Notes: generated by a model from the letters alone, not told the origin. DNA of 64,000 nucleotides from Bradyrhizobium sp. U87765 SZCCT0048 (GCF_018131225.1 NZ_JAFCMM010000002.1:186001-250000); one strand, 5' to 3'. Positions 45,366-54,466 are shown, counted from the stretch's first letter. A program made the numbers and translations.

Positions 45366-46519
45366 TGGGCGTGTCCTGACTGCGCCGTGGCCCGTCCGTA
45401 GCCGATCAGGAAGGGATCGGCGTGAACTGCTTCCTTTGATTGATTGATGACGTCGAACTGGCCGCTGCGGTTGGCGCGGCCGATCCGGGTCCACAGGTCG
45501 GTGTGGCCGGACATCGGGTTCACGGTCACCGCACCTTGCGGTGCATCATAACTGCTGCCGAACACCATGGCGCGCAGCACCTCGGTGTCCAGCGAATTGG
45601 CCTGTTCCAGCGCCCGGGCGAACAGCTGCACCTGGAAGTAGGAGGCCTCGGCGCACATGTTGGTGGACGCGTCGTCGCCATAACGCTTCTTGAATTGCCG
45701 TACGAAGGCGTTGTTGGCGTTGCCTTCGATCCCCTGGAAGTAGGACGCCGCGGTGATGTGGCCCTCGCCGACATCGAAGCCCATGGCGGCGATCTCGGCT
45801 TCGGTCGTGGTCAGGCTGGCGATCGGTACCTGCTTGGGATCGAGGCCGACATTGGCATAGGCCTGGTAGAGATGGACGGTGCCCTCCCCCACCACGGTGG
45901 AGAAGATGACGTCGGGACGAATGCGGCGAATGTCCTGGATGATCGGAAGGAAATCCTGCCAGCGGGCATGGACGCTGACATAGCGCTCGCCGACCACCGA
46001 GCCGCCATTGGCCTTGAGCAGCTCGCGCATCACGCGGTTGGATTCGCGGGGATAGATGTAATCGGAGCCGACGAAGTAGAAGCGGCTGCCGAAATTGTCC
46101 ATCAGGTGGCGGCACAGCGCCAGGCTGTTCTGATTGGGCGAGGCGCCGGTATAGATGACGTTGGGCGAGGCCTCGAAACCTTCATAGAGTGTCGGGTACC
46201 ACAGCAGGCCGTTGAGCCGCTCCACCACCGGCAGCACCGCCTTGCGGCTCGACGAGGTGTAGCAGCCGAATATGGTGGAGACCTCGTCCTCGATCATCAG
46301 CCGCTTGGCGTAATGACCATAGGCGAGCGAATCGGAGCCGGGATCATAGGCGACGGGAACGAGCTCGCGGCCGCACACCCCGCCCGCGGCATTGATCTCG
46401 TCGATCGCCAGCAGCGTGCCCCGGTACTGGGTCTCCTCGATCACCGACATGAAGCCTGTTCGCGAAAACAGCACGCCGATCCGCCAGGGGGCGGATGTTT
46501 CCTGAGAGAGGTTGGCCAT
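45362..46519 (-). CDS. amiC: Amide sensor AmiC (cytosolic binding protein)
   Basis: 385 residues. Periplasmic-binding-protein fold without a signal peptide: it opens MANLSQETSAPWRIGVLFSR, so it stays in the cytoplasm, as AmiC does. Conserved blocks YTSSSRKAVLPVVERLNGLLWYPTLYEG (family form), VIYTGASPNQNS and SDYIYPRESNRV. It senses amides and controls AmiR. The start has GAGGGT about 8 bases upstream. It is the first gene of the long amide locus and is transcribed ahead of the attenuator, so sensor and antiterminator can be made when the rest is off. Confidence 0.93.
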   Translation of the reverse strand: MANLSQETSAPWRIGVLFSRTGFMSVIEETQYRGTLLAIDEINAAGGVCGRELVPVAYDPGSDSLAYGHYAKRLMIEDEVSTIFGCYTSSSRKAVLPVVERLNGLLWYPTLYEGFEASPNVIYTGASPNQNSLALCRHLMDNFGSRFYFVGSDYIYPRESNRVMRELLKANGGSVVGERYVSVHARWQDFLPIIQDIRRIRPDVIFSTVVGEGTVHLYQAYANVGLDPKQVPIASLTTTEAEIAAMGFDVGEGHITAASYFQGIEGNANNAFVRQFKKRYGDDASTNMCAEASYFQVQLFARALEQANSLDTEVLRAMVFGSSYDAPQGAVTVNPMSGHTDLWTRIGRANRSGQFDVINQSKEAVHADPFLIGYGRATAQSGHAQ

Positions 46520-46886
46520 GGACAGACCCTCGATCTCAAAGAGTGACGGGAACGAAAATGACTCTTGAACGCGCGTTTCCGTAAAAAGATTGCATGCGAT
46601 CCGGATGGAAACAAGCACAGCTTTTCATCGTTGCGTCATCAAGTGGCACAACGTGCGCTTGCCGGCGTGATCAAATCATGGGCCGCGGTTGCACGAAATG
46701 TTGCACGGGATACATTCGCCCGTGACCGTCGGTTGCTTTTTGCAGGCCTTTGCTCCGGCGCGGCGATGTGACGGCCGCGCCGTCCACGTGCGATTGCGCT
46801 CTGACATAATAATATGTGCGCGCTGGAACAATCCTGAACCATCCGGGCTGCTTTAAACGCCGCCACGCCGGATCGGACACGGACCG
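46520..46886. other. Upstream region of amiC
   Basis: 367 bases between glk and amiC, both on the minus strand; the amiC promoter must be here. A possible minus-strand -10 TATTAT lies at 46811-46806 with a weak TTCAGG -35 18 bases before it. Two direct repeats GTTGCAC (46688-46694 and 46700-46706) lie between it and the gene. No gene seen; the short frames lack coding character. Confidence 0.6.
46688..46706. promoter_or_regulatory. Direct repeat upstream of amiC
   Basis: GTTGCAC, 5-base spacer GAAAT, GTTGCAC: a 12-base period that would put two protein contacts on nearly the same DNA face. Could be an activator site for the amide locus; no known consensus recognised. Confidence 0.35.
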
Positions 46887-47855
46887 TCAGGCCGTGCGGC
46901 GGTCCTCATAATTGGCAAGCCCCAGCAGCGCCGGCGACTCGTCCATGATCACGACAGTCGGGATACGTTCGAGATAGGATTGAAAGCGCCCCTTGTCTTC
47001 GAAGCGCGCGCGAAACGGCGATGCGGCGAAGACATCGACAAAGCGCTGGACAATCCCGCCGGCGAGATAGATGCCACCGGTGGCCCCGATGGTCACCGCA
47101 AGATTGCCCGCCACCGTGCCGAGCATCGCGCAGAACATCCGCAGCGTCGCAACGCAGGTCGGATCGGTGCCGCGAATGGCCTGGTCGGTGATCTCCGCCG
47201 GCGACAACGGCTGCGCCGGCTGGCCCGCGACCGTGCACAGCGCTTCGTAGAGATTGACGAGGCCGGGCCCCGACAGCACGCGCTCGGCGGAGACATGCGA
47301 CCAACGCCGCCGCAGCGCCACGATCACGGCATCTTCCTCCGCCGTCACTCCCGGCAGCGTCACATGCCCGCCTTCGCCCGCCACCAAGGCCCAGCCGCCC
47401 CGGTCCGGCACCAGCGAGCTGACGCCGAGACCGGTCCCCGGACCGATCGCGCCGATCGGGCCATGCGCGCCGGCGATCGCCGGGCCGATCGGGCGGCAGC
47501 TCGCCGCCGGCAGGTAGGGGATCGCGGCGGCGACCGCAGCGAAATCGTTGATGACCCGCAGCGACAACAGCCCGAGCGCCGTTTTCAGCGCCGCGATCGA
47601 GAACGACCAGCTCTGGTTGGTGAGATGGATTTCGTCGCCGAGAATCGGAGCGGCAATGGCGAGCACGCCGGTCGCGGGCTGCATATCGGCCGGCAGCCGC
47701 GACAGATAATCGGCCAGCGCATCCTGCAGCGTCGGATAATCCCGCACCGCGACATGGGACAGCGCGCGATAGGCGCCCCGCTCGGCAATCGCGAAGCGCG
47801 CATTGGTGCCGCCGATGTCGGCGATGACGCGCCGGCCGTTCGGTGCCGCGCTCAT
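46887..47855 (-). CDS. glk: Glucokinase
   Basis: 322 residues, Glk (ROK-independent, E. coli Glk-type) family. Phosphate 1 motif ADIGGTNARFAI (residues 12-23), GPGTGLGVSSLVP and GEGGHVTLPG in the middle, and late GGIYLAGGIVQRF. Phosphorylates glucose with ATP to glucose-6-phosphate. Start ATG 47855 follows a GAGAGGCG site; the upstream in-frame extension is not family-like. Appears to be a single-gene unit unrelated to the amide locus. Confidence 0.93.
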   Translation of the reverse strand: MSAAPNGRRVIADIGGTNARFAIAERGAYRALSHVAVRDYPTLQDALADYLSRLPADMQPATGVLAIAAPILGDEIHLTNQSWSFSIAALKTALGLLSLRVINDFAAVAAAIPYLPAASCRPIGPAIAGAHGPIGAIGPGTGLGVSSLVPDRGGWALVAGEGGHVTLPGVTAEEDAVIVALRRRWSHVSAERVLSGPGLVNLYEALCTVAGQPAQPLSPAEITDQAIRGTDPTCVATLRMFCAMLGTVAGNLAVTIGATGGIYLAGGIVQRFVDVFAASPFRARFEDKGRFQSYLERIPTVVIMDESPALLGLANYEDRRTA

Positions 47856-48131
47856 CGCACCGCCTCTCGCGGGCAGATCCGGATCGGACGAAGGCGGCAG
47901 GACACGAACGGCGTCATCGGCATGATCGGGCAGTTGGAGCGGCGACAAGGGCGGGACGGCGCGGTCGGCGGGGCGCCCCACCACCGCAGTGACAACATGA
48001 TGTGTCATCAAGGCGACGGCGAGGCGTCAAGTCCTTGACAACGCATTGTTTGGTAAAGGGTTCCTTCCGCGGCCAGGCCTTGCCTATTTCCCCGGACGGC
48101 CTAGCCTTGCCCGGCAGATGACGGAGTATCC

Positions 48132-48944
48132 ATGACCGCCGCCCCCTCCTCCCCGATCGGACGACGCCTCAGCGTGCGCGCGCTGCTGGTCGGCGATCGC
48201 CTCAACGCCAGCGGCTTCGAAGCCCGCGACATGATCTCGACCACCCCGGTGGCGTTCCGGGTGCAGAACGACGGCATGGCCGTGCTGTTCCGCTATGGCG
48301 TGGTGGTGCTGATCGGGCTGACGCCGGACGAGCAGGCCGGGTTCCTCTCCGCACTCAAGCCGCGCATCATCAGCGAATTCGTGCGCTACGAGGAAGAGGC
48401 AACCGAGGTCGAACTCGGCGACGATCCCGGCGACGTCGTGCCTCCCGGCGGCCCGATCCGGATCGCCTCGCTGTCCAACGACCGCCTGCTGCTGGTCGCC
48501 GACGCCCTCGCCAAGAGCACGGTGCTCGCCCATGACGAGCGCCGTGTCGCCGCCGTGTTCGATGTCATCGAGCCGTTCGCGCGCGAACTCGCCGAGCGCG
48601 GCCGCACCCCGCACGACCGCACCGCGATGCTCAAGCTGATCGGCAACGCGCTGCTGGTGCAGCAGCGCGTGTCCGGCCGCGTTGCCGTGACCGAGAAGCC
48701 CGATGCGCTGTGGGACAAGCCGGAGCTCGAGCGGCTCTATACCCGCCTCGAAGATGAGTACGAGCTGCAGGAGCGCGTCGAGGCACTCGACCGCAAGCTC
48801 ACGGTGATCGCCGAGACCGCCCAGGCGCTGACCGACATGATCGACACCCGCCGCACGCTGCGGCTGGAGTGGGCGATCGTCGGCCTTATCAGCTTCGAGA
48901 TCGTGCTGACGCTGTACCAGCTGTTCGTCGGCCGCGGCCACTAG
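48132..48944 (+). CDS. RMD1/YagE-family (DUF155) membrane protein
   Basis: 270 residues. Soluble N-terminal two-thirds (VRALLVGDRLNASGFE; GMAVLFRYGVVVLIGL) and a single C-terminal membrane segment (WAIVGLISFEIVLTLYQLFVG) after a coiled-coil-like helix (ELQERVEALDRKLTVIAETAQ). This is the pattern of the RMD1/RMND1/YagE family, whose eukaryotic member acts in mitochondrial translation; bacterial function is unknown. Monocistronic; divergent from glk. Confidence 0.78.
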   Translation: MTAAPSSPIGRRLSVRALLVGDRLNASGFEARDMISTTPVAFRVQNDGMAVLFRYGVVVLIGLTPDEQAGFLSALKPRIISEFVRYEEEATEVELGDDPGDVVPPGGPIRIASLSNDRLLLVADALAKSTVLAHDERRVAAVFDVIEPFARELAERGRTPHDRTAMLKLIGNALLVQQRVSGRVAVTEKPDALWDKPELERLYTRLEDEYELQERVEALDRKLTVIAETAQALTDMIDTRRTLRLEWAIVGLISFEIVLTLYQLFVGRGH

Positions 48945-48945
48945 A

Positions 48946-49050
48946 GCCGCGTTCTCGTTTGATGGGAACGCAAACGCGCTCGAAATTCCTGCCCTGAAGC
49001 ATTTTCTTCACGCGAACCGGTGCCCACTTCGCTCGAAAACGCTCTGGATG
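48946..49050. repeat. Dispersed intergenic repeat, family D
   Basis: On the minus strand it reads AGAGCGTTTTCGAGCGAAGT then GGGCACCGGTTCGCGTGAAG and an A-rich/TTC part. I recall near-identical elements scattered between genes in many Rhizobiales. It explains the short reading frames here. Confidence 0.7.
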
Positions 49051-49116
49051 CACCGACGCCCGGCTGCGCCGGCGCGCGAACCGAGCGCCGGCGATCACGC
49101 CTTCCATCGACCCGCG

Positions 49117-50256
49117 CTACGGCGCGCGGCCGGCGGGCTTCTGACCGAGCCGCACCGCCTCGTTGTGGTCGGTGGCGGCGCGCTCGGTGTCGCCCTTGGC
49201 GCGGTAGGCGATGGCGCGATTCTCATAGGCGACGGCATAGGACGGATCGAGTGCGATGGCGTGGCTGCAGTCGGCGATGGCGCGGTCGTCGTCACCCTTG
49301 GCATGATAGGCCGCGCCGCGGCCATTGTAGGCGAGCGCATATTTCGGATCGAGCGTGATCGCCTGATCGTAGTCGACGATGGCCCGGTCGTTGCTGCCCT
49401 TGGCCTGGTAGGCGTTGCCACGACCGTTGTAGGCACTGACGTATTTCGGATCGAGCGCGATCGCCTGGTCATAGTCGGCGATGGCGTGATCGTTGTCGCC
49501 CTTGGCCTTGTAGGCATTGCCGCGGTTGTTGTAGGCGAACGCGAATTTCGGATCGATCGCGATCGCCTGGCTATAGTCGGCGATGGCGTGATCGTTGTCG
49601 CCCCGCGCCTTGTAGATGTTGCCGCGGCTGTTGTAGGCGTTGATGAACCTCGGATCGAGCGCGATCGCCTGGCTATAGTCGGCGAGAGCGTGGTCGTTGT
49701 CGCCCTTGGCGAGGTAGGTGTTGCCGCGGTTGTCGTAGGCGAGGACGAACTTCGGGTTGAGCGCGATCGCCTGATCGTAATCGGCGATGGCGCGATCGTT
49801 GTCGCCCTTGGCTTTATAGGCGTTGCCGCGGTTGTTGTAGGCATTGGCGTACTTCGCATCGAGTGCGATCGCCTGTTCGTAGTCGGCGATGGCGCGGTCA
49901 TATTCGCCGACCGCCTGGCGCACGTTGCCCCGGTTGTTGTAGGCCAGCGCGAATTTCGGATCGAGCTCGATCGCGTGATCATAGTCGGCGATGGCGTTGC
50001 CGCTGTCGCCCTTGTTCTGATAGGCGAGAGCACGGTCGTAGTACGCGGCCACCGCCGCCGATCCGACGAAACGTCCGGACTGGATCGCCTTGGTGCAGGC
50101 CGCCACCTGCTCGTCCCAGGGAATGTCCGGGTTGCCCGTGCAGCGCCAGTCCTTCAGGGTTTCCGCCGCAACGGGGAAAGCCGAGGCGGCCGACAGCAAC
50201 GCCGCTGCCGCCGCCCCGGTCAGATGCGCACGCGCGCACCGCACAATTCGAGCCAT
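49117..50256 (-). CDS. Exported TPR-repeat protein
   Basis: 379 residues. Signal peptide (AAAAALLSAASAFPVAAE) followed by WRCTGNPDIPWDEQVAACTKAI, a motif common ahead of periplasmic TPR proteins, then about nine TPR units of 34 residues with the repeating core AYNNRGNAYKAKGDNDRAIADYDQAIALDPK (given here as family pattern). Units are so alike that the gene is an array of near-identical 102-base repeats between about 49200 and 50000. Protein-protein scaffold in the periplasm; partner unknown. Monocistronic. Confidence 0.88.
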   Translation of the reverse strand: MARIVRCARAHLTGAAAAALLSAASAFPVAAETLKDWRCTGNPDIPWDEQVAACTKAIQSGRFVGSAAVAAYYDRALAYQNKGDSGNAIADYDHAIELDPKFALAYNNRGNVRQAVGEYDRAIADYEQAIALDAKYANAYNNRGNAYKAKGDNDRAIADYDQAIALNPKFVLAYDNRGNTYLAKGDNDHALADYSQAIALDPRFINAYNSRGNIYKARGDNDHAIADYSQAIAIDPKFAFAYNNRGNAYKAKGDNDHAIADYDQAIALDPKYVSAYNGRGNAYQAKGSNDRAIVDYDQAITLDPKYALAYNGRGAAYHAKGDDDRAIADCSHAIALDPSYAVAYENRAIAYRAKGDTERAATDHNEAVRLGQKPAGRAP

Positions 50257-50434
50257 GAACCGCTATCGACCTCGCGCAAGCCGGGATCTGGCAGCACGCC
50301 GGCGCACGGAAACGCCGCCGGCCACCCTGCCCGTTTTCCACAACGACTCTCACGGTAGAGTCAGCCGATCAAAAGTTCCACCGCCATTTTGTTTACATTC
50401 ATATCTATGGCGCTGCGCGCCACAGGGCACAAAA

Positions 50435-50465
50435 GTGGCGCCGTCGATCGGACGGCGCCGCTCTT
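50435..50465 (-). terminator. Intrinsic terminator of pcaHG
   Basis: Perfect 9-bp stem GGCGCCGTC / GACGGCGCC (50437-50445, 50451-50459) with a 5-base loop; on the minus strand it is followed by ACTTTTG. It lies about 30 bases after the pcaG stop. Confidence 0.75.
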
Positions 50466-50490
50466 GGTAATGCTCGCAAACGCAAAAGGC

Positions 50491-51117
50491 TCAGATGTCG
50501 AAGAACACCGTCTCGTTGTCGCCTTGCAGGGTGACGTCGAAGGTGTAGACCACCTGGCCGTCACGGATGCTGCGCTTCGCAATCAAGGTCTGCCGCCGCG
50601 CCGGATTGTCGACGAGGTTGAGCACGGGGTCGGCGGCATTGGCCGCGGTCTCGTCGGAGAAGTACAGCCGCGTGCACAGACCGATGTTGATGCCGCGCGC
50701 CACGATCCAGACATTGATATGGGGCGCCTGGGGCGCGCCGCCGCCCCCCTTCACCGCACCGGGCTTGATGGTGTCGAAGGTGTAGAGGCCGGTCTCGAAA
50801 TGCGAGCCCGCGCGGCCCCAGCCGCGAAAACTCGACGCCAGCGGATTGGCCTGGCCATCCGCCGGATGGTTGTAGCGGCCACTCGCGTCGGCCTGCCAGA
50901 TCTCCAGCAGCACGTCGCGCAGCGGCGCCCCCGCGCCGTCGATGACACGGCCCTCGATGCGGATGCGCTCGCCCGGCGTCTCCGGGCCCGCCAACACGCT
51001 GGTGAAATTCTTCTCGAAGATGTCGAACCCGGCCATGTCGGGGATCAGGCCGATATGGACATACGGCCCGGCGGTCTGCGACGCGGTTTCCTTCAGATAA
51101 GGCAACGCCTGCACCAT
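50491..51117 (-). CDS. pcaG: Protocatechuate 3,4-dioxygenase alpha subunit
   Basis: 208 residues. Intradiol dioxygenase fold: TAGPYVHIGLIPDMAG near the N-terminus, then RIRIEGRVIDGAGAPLRDVLLEIWQADASGRYNHP. The alpha chain does not carry the iron ligands of the beta chain but completes the active site. Starts 2 bases after the pcaH stop, with AAGGAAA inside the pcaH end as ribosome site. With PcaH it cleaves protocatechuate to 3-carboxy-cis,cis-muconate in the beta-ketoadipate pathway. Confidence 0.95.
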   Translation of the reverse strand: MVQALPYLKETASQTAGPYVHIGLIPDMAGFDIFEKNFTSVLAGPETPGERIRIEGRVIDGAGAPLRDVLLEIWQADASGRYNHPADGQANPLASSFRGWGRAGSHFETGLYTFDTIKPGAVKGGGGAPQAPHINVWIVARGINIGLCTRLYFSDETAANAADPVLNLVDNPARRQTLIAKRSIRDGQVVYTFDVTLQGDNETVFFDI

Positions 51118-51119
51118 GA

Positions 51120-51965
<846 letters not shown>

Positions 51966-52015
51966 TCATCGACCGCCCTATTCTCAAAATATAGAGATGG
52001 ATTATCATATATTGC

Positions 52016-53017
52016 ATGAGCAAAATCGATCATTTGGCGCTCGACGGCCATGCCCTGAAGCTGTTCCTGGCCGTGCTGGAGGAAGGTTCGGTCACAGCCG
52101 CCGCCACCCGGCTCGGCCTGACCCAGTCGGCCGTCAGCCACAGCCTGCAGAAGCTGCGCCGCATCGTCGGCGATCCGCTGTTCGCCAAGTCCGGCCGCGG
52201 CATCGTCGCCACCGCCCATGCCCACGCGCTGGCGGCGCGCGCCCGCACCCTGCTCGACGACATGCGCCAGTTCGCCGGCGCGGCGACTTTCCGCCCGGCC
52301 GGCGCCCGGCTGACGCTGACCATCGCCGCCAACGACTTCCAGCGCGACCTGCTGCTGCCCGGCTTCTTCCAGCGGGTCGAGGCCGCGGTCGCGAGCTTCA
52401 GCCTGCGGGTGATCCCGTCGCAATCGCCGTCGGCGGCGATGCTACGCGAGGGACGCTGCGACCTCCTGATCACGCCGTTGCCGCCATCGGGCATCGACAT
52501 CGTCCAGAAGCGCCTGCTGCAGGATCACTATGTCTGCTTCTACGACAGCAAGGTACGCGCGGCCCCGGCGACGCGGGCCGCCTATCTTGCGGCGCGGCAC
52601 ATCACCGTGGTCTACACCGACAATGAGCGGCTCGATTTCGACCGCCGCCTCGCCGCCGGCGGCATCCGCCGCGACATCGCGATTTCGGTGCCGAACTTCA
52701 GCGGCGTACCGGCATTCCTGCACGGCTCCGACATGCTCGCCAGCATGCCGAGCCTGCTGGCCAGCCAGCTGATGCGCGACTTCGCTGGGGTCGATATTCC
52801 GCTGACGGCGAAGCCCGCGCGCAAGACGGCAACCACGAAGGCTTCGACCAGCAAGGTTTCGGCCCTCAAGACCCGCCCCCTCGCGGAATTGCCGATGTAC
52901 ATGGTCTGGCACCAGCGCTTTCACAAGGATCCGGCGCACAGCTGGCTGCGCGAACAGCTGGAGGCGAGCGTGACCGGCGCACGCGATGGCGACACATCGC
53001 GCACGAAGCCGCGTTGA
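52016..53017 (+). CDS. LysR-type regulator, probable activator of pcaHG
   Basis: 333 residues. N-terminal LysR HTH (LKLFLAVLEEGSVTAAATRLGLTQSAVSHSLQKLRR, residues 14-49, in family form) and a periplasmic-binding-like effector domain with a Lys/Thr-rich insertion near residue 265 (KPARKTATTKASTSKVSALK). Divergent from pcaH, the normal arrangement for a LysR controlling its neighbour. No Shine-Dalgarno site precedes the ATG; the gap is AT-rich (51981-52013) with a possible -10 TATCAT at 52003, so the mRNA may be nearly leaderless. Confidence 0.88.
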   Translation: MSKIDHLALDGHALKLFLAVLEEGSVTAAATRLGLTQSAVSHSLQKLRRIVGDPLFAKSGRGIVATAHAHALAARARTLLDDMRQFAGAATFRPAGARLTLTIAANDFQRDLLLPGFFQRVEAAVASFSLRVIPSQSPSAAMLREGRCDLLITPLPPSGIDIVQKRLLQDHYVCFYDSKVRAAPATRAAYLAARHITVVYTDNERLDFDRRLAAGGIRRDIAISVPNFSGVPAFLHGSDMLASMPSLLASQLMRDFAGVDIPLTAKPARKTATTKASTSKVSALKTRPLAELPMYMVWHQRFHKDPAHSWLREQLEASVTGARDGDTSRTKPR

Positions 53018-53046
53018 AACGCCGCCGCGCTGAAACGCCGCCGCGC
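53015..53046. repeat. 16-base tandem duplication between two convergent stops
   Basis: TGAAACGCCGCCGCGC occurs twice in tandem (53015-53030, 53031-53046). The first copy starts with the lysR stop codon and the second ends one base before the marR stop. Confidence 0.9.
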
Positions 53047-53553
53047 TCAGGCCTCGGTGCGCGCCGCCACCGCCGCCAGATCCGCGGACGCCGCGGCAAG
53101 CTTGTCGATGACCTTGTCCAGCACCGCCGCTTCCCGCGGCGTCAACGCCGCGAGCAGCGCCTCTTCCCGCGCCAGCGCCAGCGGCACCACGCGGTTGTAG
53201 AGCGTGCGGCCGGCGGCGGTGAGCCGCGCGATGCGCTCGCGGCCGTCGTCGGGATCGCGAAACCGGCGCACGATGCCCCGCCCTTCCAGCCGCTGCATCG
53301 CCCGGCTGACCTGCATCTTGTCGAGCGTCGTCTGCCGCAACACCTCGCGGGTGGCGATCTCCTCGCGGGTGCCGAGCACCGCCAGCAGCCGCCACTCCGG
53401 CCGCGTCAGCGCAAAGCGTTCGGCATAGACCTCGGCCACCGCCAGCGACACCAGCTCGGCAACCCGCGCCAGCCGATAGGGAAAGTAGCCCTGCAGATCG
53501 AGCGTCGGCGCCGCGCCGCCCGCCTCATCCAGTCGTTGCCGGCCACGCGCCAT
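53047..53553 (-). CDS. MarR-family transcriptional regulator
   Basis: 168 residues. MarR winged HTH (TREVLRQTTLDKMQVSRAMQRLEGRGIVRRFRDPDDGRERIARLT, in family form). Start placed at 53553, where GGGAG lies 6 bases upstream; in-frame ATGs at 53571 and 53580 are alternatives. Divergent from the VOC gene with a candidate MarR palindrome between (53633-53646). Possible targets are the VOC protein and hpaD, as HpaR (also MarR) controls hpaD in E. coli, but the sequence is not clearly HpaR. Confidence 0.88.
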   Translation of the reverse strand: MARGRQRLDEAGGAAPTLDLQGYFPYRLARVAELVSLAVAEVYAERFALTRPEWRLLAVLGTREEIATREVLRQTTLDKMQVSRAMQRLEGRGIVRRFRDPDDGRERIARLTAAGRTLYNRVVPLALAREEALLAALTPREAAVLDKVIDKLAAASADLAAVAARTEA

Positions 53554-53632
53554 GCTGTGCTCCCAAATCATCGCCGTCACCGGAGCCTGCCGCCGCCACG
53601 AACGGTTTGATCCAGATCAAGGAAGGCAAATA

Positions 53633-53646
53633 GTAACACTTGTTAC
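53633..53646. promoter_or_regulatory. Candidate MarR operator
   Basis: GTAACA CT TGTTAC, a perfect 6-bp inverted repeat with 2-base spacer, 27 bases before the VOC start codon and in the gap shared with marR. Confidence 0.6.
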
Positions 53647-53672
53647 GAATTGGCGACACCACGGAGCATCCC

Positions 53673-54215
53673 ATGCAGATCGAGAAAATCCATCACGTCG
53701 CCTATCGCTGCGTCGACGCCAAGGCGACCGCCGACTTCTACAAAACAGTCCTGAACATGGACCTGCTCGGCGCCATCGCCGAGGACAAGGTGCCTTCGAC
53801 CAAGGCCCCCGATCCCTACATGCACATCTTTCTCGACGCCGGGAACGGCAACATCCTGGCGTTCTTCGAACTGCCGAAGTCGCCGCCGATGGGCCGCGAT
53901 CCGAACACGCCGGACTGGACCCAGCACATCGCGTTTCAGGTCGCCGACCTCGCCGCGCTCGACGAGGCCAAGGCACGCGCCGAGGCCGCCGGCCTCGCCG
54001 TCGTCGGCATCACCGACCACACCATCTTCAAGTCGATCTATTTCCGCGACCCCAGCGGCCACCGCATCGAGGTCGCCGCCTGGACAGCGACCGCCGACCA
54101 GCTCGGCCGCATGAAGTCGGTCGCGCGCGACATGGTCGAGGAATGGTCGCGCACCAGGACGCCGCCGCGCCACACCGCCTGGCTGCACGAGAAAGAATTC
54201 GCGGGTGCGGACTAA
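53673..54215 (+). CDS. VOC/glyoxalase-superfamily protein
   Basis: 180 residues with two beta-alpha-beta-beta-beta modules: IEKIHHVAYRCVDAKATADFY (first metal-ligand His in HHVAY) and TQHIAFQVADLAALDEAKA (second His), with FRDPSGHRIEVAAW at the end (Glu ligand). Could be an extradiol dioxygenase-like, lyase or isomerase enzyme; exact reaction unknown. GGAG site upstream. Followed after 251 bases, with a repeat, by hpaD on the same strand. Confidence 0.85.
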   Translation: MQIEKIHHVAYRCVDAKATADFYKTVLNMDLLGAIAEDKVPSTKAPDPYMHIFLDAGNGNILAFFELPKSPPMGRDPNTPDWTQHIAFQVADLAALDEAKARAEAAGLAVVGITDHTIFKSIYFRDPSGHRIEVAAWTATADQLGRMKSVARDMVEEWSRTRTPPRHTAWLHEKEFAGAD

Positions 54216-54261
54216 CACAAGCCCAGGCGCGACGCCTCCTTCCATCACGCCGAGCGGCTCA

Positions 54262-54380
54262 CTCCGTCATCCTGAGGTGCGAGCGCCAGCGAGCCTCGAA
54301 GGATGAACGGCCACCGAGCAGCAGGCTCCCGGGCCGTCGCCCTTCGAGGATCCGGCAAGACGGGACCACCTCAGGGTGAC
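54262..54380. repeat. Family A repeat between VOC gene and hpaD
   Basis: CCGTCATCCTGAGGTGCGAG ... CCTCGAAGGATGA on the left and CGCCCTTCGAGGAT ... CACCTCAGGGTGACGG on the right form an overall inverted repeat. Related to the copies near 9.3 and 21 kb. Confidence 0.75.
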
Positions 54381-54466
54381 GGATCGACGCCATCATGCGT
54401 CGCCGCTCTCGGCCAGCAAAACTGGCCGGTCACAGACCTCAACCAATGAAAACAGGAGAAACACCC

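Noticed and set aside
46640..46670. TGGCAC ... TTGC on the plus strand resembling a sigma-54 promoter
   Set aside because: The spacing between the two blocks is 9 bases instead of 5, and it points away from amiC toward glk's 3' end.
49117..50100. Regularly spaced repeats that could suggest a CRISPR array
   Set aside because: The repeats are contiguous 102-base coding units with no unique spacers; they encode TPR motifs.
49048..50358. 436-residue plus-strand frame with Val/Gly/Ile repeats, and other repeat frames at the same place
   Set aside because: Arises from the 102-base TPR repeats read in the opposite direction; repeated residues follow the TPR period.
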